Source of the DNA: Palsa-1392 sp036493915
GTDB lineage: Bacteria; Verrucomicrobiota; Verrucomicrobiia; Chthoniobacterales; UBA10450
NCBI GenBank assembly: GCA_036493915.1
Contig: DASXPA010000032.1
Coordinates: 1-15,885, forward strand
Length of the DNA: 15,885 nt
Direction of reading: 5' to 3'
Positions 1 to 7,243 of this stretch are shown in pieces (position 1 is the first letter of the stretch; every line of letters starts with the position of its first letter). Position numbers and translations under genes: made by a program. The notes beneath the pieces are model-generated. The model saw nothing but the letters and a program-made list of their open reading frames with translations, did not search any database and had not been told where the DNA came from.

Positions 1-245
1 GTCGCGAGCTTGTCGATTCGAGGTGTCGCCGCGCCGCGGGTAATGCCACCGCCGTAGCAGCCCACTTCGCCATAGCCGAGATTGTCCATCAGGATGAAAA
101 CGATATTCGGCTTCTTAGCCTCGAGCCGCAGTGAAGACGACTGTGCCTCAGTCGTCTTGATCGCTACAATCGCGATAGCTAACGAGCAGATAGTAAACCC
201 CGTTTTTATCGCTGTTCGCCTTTCATTCGAGACCCATGGCCGCAT
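1..245 (-). CDS. Sulfatase, N-terminal part (cut by window edge)
   Basis: This is the beginning of a fourth sulfatase of the alkaline-phosphatase superfamily, predicted to hydrolyse a sulfate ester outside the cytoplasm. Only about 81 codons are visible. They comprise a basic N-terminus, a hydrophobic signal segment (roughly residues 16-30) and then the first metal-binding strand, KKPNIVFILMDNLGYG, followed by a Gly-rich turn and TPRIDKLA. Asn in place of the second Asp of the usual DD pair is common in one arylsulfatase subfamily; the formylglycine cysteine lies outside the window. I chose the ATG at 245 because GGAG sits six bases upstream; it overlaps the end of the preceding sulfatase by 23 bp. 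The stretch resembling a normal MKT signal start begins instead with ATA (209-207), so the N-terminus is uncertain. It is the last visible member of the sulfatase run. Confidence 0.8.
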   Translation of the reverse strand, partial: MRPWVSNERRTAIKTGFTICSLAIAIVAIKTTEAQSSSLRLEAKKPNIVFILMDNLGYGEVGCYGGGITRGAATPRIDKLA

Positions 246-2631
246 TACGCGCTCCATCGAGAACCTTCTTTCGATCGCTGGCGCTGAGGTTGGAAGGTGC
301 GATGTGAATGTCGACCTTCTTGATGGTTCCCAAGTAGGCAAACGGAGGTTCATAGTCTTTGCTTACCGGCGAGGCGTTATCCATGCCGACGTCGAAACTT
401 TCCGGTCCGAAGCGTGATGGTACCGTTTTATCAATTCGGGCTTCGGCGACTTTCTTGTCGTTTACAAAGAGAGTAGCCGAGCCTCCCTTGCCAACACCAC
501 CGTCGTACTTGAAGTCAACGCGGATAACAGCAGGGCCGGGCGAGACTGGCTCGACACCGGCGAGTTTGTATCGCTTGTGCGCCATGTAGTTGTATTCATA
601 CACCGGCTTTCCATCCTTAATGTAGAGCGTGTAGCCGCCAGCTGCGCCGCCCTCGGCTACAAGCACTCCGTCACCTCCACCTTGTGGCACTTCAATCGTC
701 GCAGTGATAGTGTGCGATGTGTTCTTCGTATTAGCGGCGGAGGGCTCGGGAATTCTAGTTCCCGGATAATAGGTAAAGTCGGTTCGCCCTGCGATCAGAC
801 TTGGGCGCAAGCTGGGATCACCCCGCTCGGCGAAGCGATCGTCCAATGGCAAAACGTTATACTTTTTGGCTTCAACCCAGAAGTCATTCTGTAGCTCCTT
901 CAGCTTCTGCGGATACTTGGCCGCGACATCGTTCGCTTCACTAAAGTCATTCGCCAGATCGTAGAGCTCCCACTTGTCCTTATCGAAGTCCGAACCTCCG
1001 CCCATTGTTACCCAAGGAAGCCGCCCGTGACGCGCCGTTGCGATCCAGCCATCTTTGTAGAGCGCGCGGTTGCCGAGCATCTCGAAGTATTGAATATGGC
1101 GCGTGCCAGCAGCCTTCGGATCGTCGAAGCTATAGACCATGCTCACGCCTTCTATTGGCTTTTGCTTTACGCCATTAATTTCGGTTGGCTGTGGAAGGTG
1201 CGCTGCTTCCAGGATGGTAGGTGAGATGTCGATGACATGATGGAATTGCGTTCGTATTCCACCGGCGCCTTTGATTCGATCCGGCCATGCGATCACTAGT
1301 GGGTTGCGCGTCCCACCGAAATGCGACGCCACCTGCTTTCCCCACTGGAAAGGTGTGTTCGCCGCCCAGGCCCAGCCGACTGGTATGTGGTTGGAAGCTT
1401 TGGCGCTGCCTAACTCATCAAGGTGCTGAAGCAGGAAGGCTGAGTTTTCGGGGATACCTTGAAGCGTGGCAAGTTCGTTGAACGCTCCGCTCAGGGTTCC
1501 TTCCATCGACGCGCCGTTGTCGCCAATTTCCCAGAAGGTAAGCGTGTTGTGTAACTGGCCAATTTCCTCTAGCGCGTCGAGCACACGGCCCACTTCGTAA
1601 TCAGTCTGTGCGGTGTAAGCAGCAAAGACCTCCATCAACCGTGAAGCAACACGTTTCTCATCCGGCGACAAAGAATCCCAGGCCGGAATCTCTTTCGGCC
1701 GCGGAGTTAGTTTGGTCTCGGGGGGCACAACACCTAATTTAAGCTGCCGTTGATAAGTCTCCTCGCGATACTTATCCCAACCTTGGTCGAATTGGCCTTT
1801 AAACTTCACGATCCATTCCTTCGGCACATGATGCGGGGCGTGCGTCGCGCCGGGAGCGTAGTAGATAAAGAAAGGACGATCGGGTGTGACGGACTTTTCC
1901 TGGTGGATGTAGCTGATGGTTTCGTCAGCGAGTGAATCGTTCAGGGTGTAATTACCTTCCTGACCTTTCGGGATCTGCATCGCCACCGGCGTCGTGCCGC
2001 GATAAAGGGCCGGTTGCCATTGGTCCATTTCTCCGCCGATAAAACCGTAGAAGTAGTCAAAGCCCTGCAAGCTCGGCCATCTATCGTATGGACCGGCAAT
2101 GCTTGTTTCCCAGTCAGCAATGTTGTGGTTCTTCCCGATGAAAGCAGTGCTATAGCCGTTCTGGCGCAAGACCTCGGCGAACATGCCCGCGCTCTTCGGA
2201 ACTTGTCCGCTGTATCCTGGATACCCGTCGCCCATCTCGACAATCACTCCGGTTCCCGCAGAATGGTGATTGCGGCCTGTTAGCAAAGCCGCGCGGCTCG
2301 GCGAGCAAAGAGCCGTGGTGTGAAAACGCGTATAGCGCAGACCCATCTTCGCCAGACGATCGAGGTTTGGCGTGGGAACCTGCCCTCCGAACGTGCCCCA
2401 TTGGCCGAACCCGGCGTCATCTATAAGAATAACCAAGACGTTCGGCGCGCCCGCCGGAGCCTTGGTAAGGACCATCGTTCCCGGCTTCGAATCCTTGTAG
2501 GTGCGTCCAATCTTAGCGTCACTGAATGCTTGCTCCGGCTTAGGCAATGTTTCCTGTGCCGATGCTCCAGCAAGAATTAATGTGCCGACCAGCGTTACCC
2601 CTAACGAGCGGACGCAAGCTCTAGTTTTCAT
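223..2631 (-). CDS. Secreted arylsulfatase (formylglycine sulfatase), 802 aa
   Basis: This is a predicted exported type I sulfatase that cleaves sulfate esters from aryl or carbohydrate substrates; the true substrate cannot be read from sequence. Residues 1-25 form a signal peptide (basic start, hydrophobic core, ending ASAQ). The catalytic set is complete by comparison with Pseudomonas AtsA: metal ligands D71/D72 and D371/N372, nucleophile motif CSPSR at 109-113 (C109 becomes formylglycine), K167/H169, H264 and K432. From about residue 650 a beta-rich C-terminal domain follows, with Gly-rich turns and a closing FAYLGTIKKVDI segment. At 802 aa it is longer than AtsA (about 535 aa) and matches a long subfamily with an N-terminal extension and an extra C-terminal domain. 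It starts 15 bp after the stop of the 790-aa paralogue, so it is probably co-transcribed. Activity needs a formylglycine-generating enzyme (FGE or anSME) encoded elsewhere. Confidence 0.95.
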   Translation of the reverse strand: MKTRACVRSLGVTLVGTLILAGASAQETLPKPEQAFSDAKIGRTYKDSKPGTMVLTKAPAGAPNVLVILIDDAGFGQWGTFGGQVPTPNLDRLAKMGLRYTRFHTTALCSPSRAALLTGRNHHSAGTGVIVEMGDGYPGYSGQVPKSAGMFAEVLRQNGYSTAFIGKNHNIADWETSIAGPYDRWPSLQGFDYFYGFIGGEMDQWQPALYRGTTPVAMQIPKGQEGNYTLNDSLADETISYIHQEKSVTPDRPFFIYYAPGATHAPHHVPKEWIVKFKGQFDQGWDKYREETYQRQLKLGVVPPETKLTPRPKEIPAWDSLSPDEKRVASRLMEVFAAYTAQTDYEVGRVLDALEEIGQLHNTLTFWEIGDNGASMEGTLSGAFNELATLQGIPENSAFLLQHLDELGSAKASNHIPVGWAWAANTPFQWGKQVASHFGGTRNPLVIAWPDRIKGAGGIRTQFHHVIDISPTILEAAHLPQPTEINGVKQKPIEGVSMVYSFDDPKAAGTRHIQYFEMLGNRALYKDGWIATARHGRLPWVTMGGGSDFDKDKWELYDLANDFSEANDVAAKYPQKLKELQNDFWVEAKKYNVLPLDDRFAERGDPSLRPSLIAGRTDFTYYPGTRIPEPSAANTKNTSHTITATIEVPQGGGDGVLVAEGGAAGGYTLYIKDGKPVYEYNYMAHKRYKLAGVEPVSPGPAVIRVDFKYDGGVGKGGSATLFVNDKKVAEARIDKTVPSRFGPESFDVGMDNASPVSKDYEPPFAYLGTIKKVDIHIAPSNLSASDRKKVLDGARNAAMGLE

Positions 2632-2646
2632 CTCGTTGTTTGTTCG

Positions 2647-5019
2647 TTACTTGAGGTCAACCGTTACTTTTTCGATCTTGCCGTTGAACTTAAAAGGTGG
2701 CGTGTAATCGAAAGCGACCGGCGAGCCACTGTCCTCGCCGATGTCCTGGCCTTCGTAGAGCGAGTACTTGAAGCCCGCAGTCTTTTCGACGCGGACTTCT
2801 CCGACCTTCTTTCCGTTGACTGTTAGCGTTATTGTGCCGCCCTTACCCATTCCGCCGCCCTCGTACTTGAAGTCGAAAGTTAGGGTGACCTTGCCGGCCG
2901 GAACGCTTTCGCTTGAGGCAGCGCGGTAGCGTTCCAGTCCGATGTAGTTGTGAAGACCGACGAGCTTACCTTTCAGCAAATAGAAGCCCCAGCCGGCGGT
3001 GATGCCGCCTTGAGTAAAAAGCATCCCATCGCCGCCATCCGATGGAATATCCGCTTCGACTGTGATGGTGAATGACTTGTTTTTTAGATCGGGCGCTGAA
3101 CCTTCAGGCAGAGCAACCAGCGGAGTATTATAGACAAACGTTTTGCGCTCGGCCGCGAGGCTTGGTCTTCCCGTAATCTGTTCCGACAATCGCTCAACCG
3201 AGCGCCAGTCGAGCGGCAAAACATCGTGTCGCGCTGCTTCGGCCCACCAAAGATCGACTAATTCCTTCAGCTTCTCGGGATCCTTCGCCGCGAGGTCGTC
3301 TGCCTGCGAAAAATCTTTGTTGATGTTGTATAGCTCCCATTTTGCCTTATCGGGGTCGTAACCCGTTCGAGTAGCTGCCCATGGAAGATAGGCCAGTGAG
3401 GATGCCATCCATCCGTTCTGATACATGCCGCGATTGGATACTAACTCGAAGATTTCCGACTTCCGTCGATCGGGAGCTTTAGCATCATTGAAGGTGTAAG
3501 CCATGCTCACTCCCTCGATCGGCTTTTGTGCCATGCCGTTGAGAGTATCGGGCGCATGGATCCCAGCTACTTCGAGGATCGTCGGCATAATGTCGGTGAT
3601 GTGATGGAACTGAGTGCGCACGCCGCCATTCTGTTTGATCCTTGCCGGCCACGAGATGACCATCGGATTGCGCGTACCCCCGAAGTGGGAAGCGATTTGC
3701 TTCGTCCACTGAAATGGCGTGTCCATCGCCCAAGCCCAGCCCGCGGGGAAATGGTTGTAGTACTTCGGACCGCCTAGCTCATCGATGACCTTCAGCTCGC
3801 TTTCGATTGGTTCGAACACGCCATTAAATGCGGCCAGTTCGTTCGTTGCTCCATCGAGACCGCCCTCGGCCGAGGCGCCGTTATCGCCAAGGATATATAT
3901 AATGAGCGTGTTGCCGGCGTCAGGAAGTGCAGCGACCGCATCAAGCACACGCCCCATTTCGTAATCGGTTTGCGCCCCGAAGCCGGCGAAGATTTCCATC
4001 ATCCGTGCGTACAAACGCTTCTGATCCGCATTCAGGGAATCCCAAGCGGGCAGACTCTTATCTCGCGCGGTTAGCTTGGTATCCTGGGGAACTACTCCGA
4101 GCTTCTTTTGTCGTTCCAGTGTTGCCTCACGGTACTTATCCCAACCCATGTCAAATTGTCCTTTGAACTTGTCGATCCATTCCCTAGGCGCCATGTGCGG
4201 CGAATGCGTTGCAGAAGGAGCGACATACAGGAAGAACGGGCGGGATGGGTCGATTTCCTTTTCCTTTTGCATCCAGGCGATCGCGTGGTCGGCGAGGTCG
4301 TGCGATATGTGGTACCTCGGGTCGGTGGAACGTGGGACGCGACTATGATTCTCAAAGAGGATTGGCTCGAATTGGCTAGTATCCCCAGAGTTGAAACCGT
4401 AGAAATAATCAAAGCCCAATCCGCTCGGCCAATGGTCGAAGGGTCCTACTTCGCTCGTTTCCCAGGCGGGCGTGTTGTGGTTCTTCCCGATCCATGCGGT
4501 AGCGTACCCGTTCTGTCTCAGAATTTCCGAAAGAGTCCCTGCACTCTTGGGAATGATACCGGTGTAACCGTCGTAGCCGGTGGCGAGTTCCGTGATGACT
4601 CCAGTTCCAGCGACGTGGTGATCACGGCCTGTGAGCAATGCAGCGCGGGTCGGCGAACAGAGCGCCGTGGTATGGAAACGCGTGTAGCGCAATCCGTGCG
4701 CCGCCAGCTTGTCGACATTGGGCGAAGGCACACCGCCGCCGAAGGTACTAAACTGACCGAAGCCCACATCATCGAGCAGAATGAGCAAGACGTTTGGCGC
4801 GCCTTGAGGTGGACGCACGACCTTCGGAAATTTAGCCGCGTCAGAGTCTTCGAACGTGCGGCCGATGTTACCGGGGAAATGGAAATCGGGACGCGGAAGT
4901 GAACTCGACATTGCCGTCGCAGGGGACGGCGAAGTGTTTTCAGCAGCGCACACTGGCTGGGCAAACACTGTCGGCACCGTGAATGCCGCTAGAGCGAGAG
5001 AAGCAAATTTGCCATTCAT
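2647..5019 (-). CDS. Secreted arylsulfatase (formylglycine sulfatase), 790 aa
   Basis: This is a close paralogue of the next gene in the operon, with the same architecture: a signal peptide (about residues 1-20, hydrophobic core ending VFA), a long linker, the sulfatase domain and a C-terminal beta-sandwich-like domain. The catalytic residues are all visible: D83/D84, CSPTR at 121-125 (C121 is the formylglycine precursor), K179/H181, H272, D379/N380 and K440. The protein ends with FNGKIEKVTVDLK, a tail that is useful for recognising the orphan remnant at 6710-6820. The gene starts 37 bp after the 533-aa sulfatase stop and ends 15 bp before the 802-aa gene. The pair looks like an old tandem duplication, since the domains align throughout but the sequences differ widely. 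Only a weak GAGA lies upstream of the ATG. Substrate unknown. Confidence 0.95.
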   Translation of the reverse strand: MNGKFASLALAAFTVPTVFAQPVCAAENTSPSPATAMSSSLPRPDFHFPGNIGRTFEDSDAAKFPKVVRPPQGAPNVLLILLDDVGFGQFSTFGGGVPSPNVDKLAAHGLRYTRFHTTALCSPTRAALLTGRDHHVAGTGVITELATGYDGYTGIIPKSAGTLSEILRQNGYATAWIGKNHNTPAWETSEVGPFDHWPSGLGFDYFYGFNSGDTSQFEPILFENHSRVPRSTDPRYHISHDLADHAIAWMQKEKEIDPSRPFFLYVAPSATHSPHMAPREWIDKFKGQFDMGWDKYREATLERQKKLGVVPQDTKLTARDKSLPAWDSLNADQKRLYARMMEIFAGFGAQTDYEMGRVLDAVAALPDAGNTLIIYILGDNGASAEGGLDGATNELAAFNGVFEPIESELKVIDELGGPKYYNHFPAGWAWAMDTPFQWTKQIASHFGGTRNPMVISWPARIKQNGGVRTQFHHITDIMPTILEVAGIHAPDTLNGMAQKPIEGVSMAYTFNDAKAPDRRKSEIFELVSNRGMYQNGWMASSLAYLPWAATRTGYDPDKAKWELYNINKDFSQADDLAAKDPEKLKELVDLWWAEAARHDVLPLDWRSVERLSEQITGRPSLAAERKTFVYNTPLVALPEGSAPDLKNKSFTITVEADIPSDGGDGMLFTQGGITAGWGFYLLKGKLVGLHNYIGLERYRAASSESVPAGKVTLTFDFKYEGGGMGKGGTITLTVNGKKVGEVRVEKTAGFKYSLYEGQDIGEDSGSPVAFDYTPPFKFNGKIEKVTVDLK

Positions 5020-5056
5020 ATGTGTATTCTCGGTTCGTTTAGGTTACCAACCGGAC

Positions 5057-6658
5057 CTACTGGCTGCCGAGGTTCTGCTTCATCTTCTCCACCGCCTGAT
5101 CAATCGTGAAGGAGGCGGCGCGTTGGCTAGGTGGGAAGTCCTTGAAGGTGTTAAGGAATTCGCCGGCTAGCGTGCTACCGGCGAGCAGGATGTAACCCTG
5201 CTTCAGTTCCCAGTCGTAATAGGTGTTGCTCGTGATGTCGGCCTGTTCGTAGGGATCGGCGTGCAGGTCATACATCTTTGGCAGCCGCAGTGCCGTGAAC
5301 GGCTCGCCCCAGACCGCAAGCGTACCGGGCGCTCGCTGTTCCATGAAAACGATCTTCCAGTTCTCGTAGCGCACGGCTACGAGGTCGCCGTCGTCGTCGA
5401 AGTAGAAGAAACCGCGGCGCGGGCTTTTCTCAGTTTGCCCAGTCAGGTAGGGCAACTGGTTGAAGCCGTCGAGGTGAACCTTGTAGGTCTTGCCGCCGAC
5501 GTTCATGCCCTTGAGGAGTTTGTCCTTCACATCGGCATCTCCGGCCGCCGCGAGGAGCGTTGGAAACCAGTCGTGACCGCTGATGATCTCGTTGGCGACC
5601 GAGCCGGGCTTGATATGGCCCGGCCAACGAAGCACACACGGCACGCGAAAGGCGCCTTCCCAGTTAGTAGCCTTCTCGTTGCGGAACGGCGAGATGCCGC
5701 CGTCGGGCCAACTGTTTTTGTGCGGGCCGTTGTCGGTCGTGTAGAGGACGATGGTGTTATCGGCGATGCCGGCGTCATCGAGAGCTTTGAGAATCTTCCC
5801 GACGTGGCCGTCGTGCTCGATCATGCCGTCGTTGTATTCCGTGCGCGAGGTGAGGCCGGGCTTGTCGCGATGCTCAGCCTTCACGTGCGTGAAAGCATGC
5901 ATGCGCGTGCTGTTAAACCAGCAGAAGAACGGCTTGTTCGCCTCGGCTTGTCGCTTGATGTAATCGACCGCGGCGTCGGAAGTCTCGTCGTCGATCGTCT
6001 CCATCCGCTTTCTGGTTAGCGGACCTGAATCCTCAATCGTCTGCTTGCCGACGCGGCCCCAGCGGGGTTGCTCGGTCGGATCATCTTTATCCGTCGCCTT
6101 GCAACGGAGCACGCCCCGCGGTCCGAACATCTCCTTGAACTTCGGATCTTGCGGATAAGTCTGGCGCTCCGGCTCCTCTTCGGCATTGAGGTGGTAGAGG
6201 TTGCCGAAGAACTCGTCGAAGCCGTGAACCGTCGGAAGGTATTTGTTCAAGTCGCCCAGATGATTCTTGCCGAACTGACCTGTCGCGTAACCCTGACCTT
6301 TCAGGAGCTGAGCCATGGTCACGTCCCGGTCTTGGAGCCCGATCGGCGAACCCGGCACGCCGACCTTGGACAGACCGGTGCGCAGTGTGCATTGACCGGT
6401 AATGAACGACGAGCGCCCCGCCGTGCAGCTCTGCTCGGCGTAGTAGTCAGTGAAGATCATTCCTTCCTTCGCGATGCGGTCAATGTTAGGCGTGTGGTAG
6501 CCCATCAACCCCATCGAATAGGCGCTGACGTTGGTCTGCCCAATATCATCACCAAAGATGACGAGGATGTTCGGTTTCTTATCCGCCGCTAAGGCGGAGA
6601 TAGATCCTGGTATCGCCAGCGATAACGCCAGCACGATATTAGCGAGCTTCGTTTTCAT
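5057..6658 (-). CDS. Secreted sulfatase with CTAGR active-site motif, 533 aa
   Basis: This is a predicted exported sulfatase from a different subfamily than its two longer neighbours. From the ATG at 6658 the protein opens MKTKLANIVL and has a typical signal peptide ending ALA before ADKKPN. The frame can be extended to a GTG at 6709, which directly abuts the preceding stop and would add 17 residues; I reject that start because it buries the signal peptide. Active-site residues are D37/D38, CTAGR at 78-82 (C78 is the formylglycine precursor; Ala replaces the more usual Pro at +2), K131/H133, H254, D309/N310 and K329. There is no long C-terminal extension, and the length is ordinary for an arylsulfatase. 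It is the first intact gene of the sulfatase run and lies 51 bp downstream of the broken regulator/sulfatase-tail fusion. Confidence 0.93.
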   Translation of the reverse strand: MKTKLANIVLALSLAIPGSISALAADKKPNILVIFGDDIGQTNVSAYSMGLMGYHTPNIDRIAKEGMIFTDYYAEQSCTAGRSSFITGQCTLRTGLSKVGVPGSPIGLQDRDVTMAQLLKGQGYATGQFGKNHLGDLNKYLPTVHGFDEFFGNLYHLNAEEEPERQTYPQDPKFKEMFGPRGVLRCKATDKDDPTEQPRWGRVGKQTIEDSGPLTRKRMETIDDETSDAAVDYIKRQAEANKPFFCWFNSTRMHAFTHVKAEHRDKPGLTSRTEYNDGMIEHDGHVGKILKALDDAGIADNTIVLYTTDNGPHKNSWPDGGISPFRNEKATNWEGAFRVPCVLRWPGHIKPGSVANEIISGHDWFPTLLAAAGDADVKDKLLKGMNVGGKTYKVHLDGFNQLPYLTGQTEKSPRRGFFYFDDDGDLVAVRYENWKIVFMEQRAPGTLAVWGEPFTALRLPKMYDLHADPYEQADITSNTYYDWELKQGYILLAGSTLAGEFLNTFKDFPPSQRAASFTIDQAVEKMKQNLGSQ

Positions 6659-6709
6659 GACTTGTTTCAATTTCACTTTCGATGTCGATTTCGACTGAAG
6701 TGCCAACAC

Positions 6710-6820
6710 TTACTTTGTCTCGATCGTCATCTTCCCGATTTTGCCGGTGAAGCGATTGGCGTCGCCTTCGGGATAGTCCTCACTCACCCGCAAAGCGATA
6801 TCGCGGCCGACGTCCAATAG
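6710..6820 (-). pseudogene. Orphan C-terminal tail of a deleted sulfatase
   Basis: The last 36 codons of the open frame that begins in the response regulator do not resemble any regulator output domain. They read LLDVGRDIALRVSEDY and end FTGKIGKMTIETK. The same pattern (D-[VI]-G-x-D, then DY, then F-x-G-K-I-x-K-x-T-[IV]) closes the 790-aa sulfatase and, more loosely, the 802-aa one. I read this as the 3' end of a further long sulfatase whose body has been lost. It lies immediately upstream of the intact sulfatases on the same strand, exactly where such a gene would be expected. The similarity is seen directly; the deletion is inferred. Confidence 0.75.
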
Positions 6821-7190
6821 CTGGATCTCCCTTGCGCGAGCCAAACCTCGCTGCACCGATTCGATCAACTCGGTGTCGTCGAAAGGCTTCATGAGAAAAT
6901 CGACTGCGCCATTTCTCAACGCCTGACTGCAGATGGGCACATCGTTATGGCCGGTGATGTGTTCGCCGGTTTCGCGCACTTCGATCACTTTTTGCAAATC
7001 CAGACCGTTCAATCCCGGCATGCGAACATCGAGGACCAGACAGGTCGGACCGTCGAACGGCTGCCGCGCGAGATAATCTTCGGCCGACGCAAACATTTCT
7101 CCGGCATAACCGCCGGAATTGAACGAACGCGCCGCGACGAACCGACTGGCCGTCATCCACTGCGCAGACAAGCTCTTGAGCGGTGCTCAC
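6710..7190 (-). pseudogene. FixJ-like response regulator, broken and fused to a sulfatase tail
   Basis: This is the remnant of a receiver-domain regulator that probably partnered the adjacent kinase remnant. From a GTG at 7190 the frame reads MSTAQELVCAVDDGQSVRR, the acidic-pocket strand. The frame then shifts near 7125-7135, and the rest of the receiver continues in another frame: GYAGEMFASAEDYL, phospho-acceptor Asp in CLVLDVRMPGLNG, then ITGHNDVP and the FLMKPFDD lysine. Besides the frameshift, about four residues that normally precede ITGH are missing (a small in-frame deletion). After AREIQ, where a LuxR-type DNA-binding domain should begin, the sequence switches to a sulfatase C-terminus. 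No output domain remains, so the product cannot be a normal transcription factor. No Shine-Dalgarno is evident. Confidence 0.85.
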
Positions 7191-7243
7191 GGAGGTAGGT
7201 TAGCTCCCTGTAAAGCAGGTAAGGGAACAACCTATCTCAAGAT

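Noticed and set aside
4108..4902. 264-aa open frame on the plus strand inside the 790-aa sulfatase
   Set aside because: It is the antisense shadow of a gene with a complete catalytic set; no domain is recognisable.
5261..6019. 252-aa open frame on the plus strand inside the 533-aa sulfatase
   Set aside because: Antisense shadow; Val/Glu/Arg-rich composition typical of a mirrored GC-rich gene.
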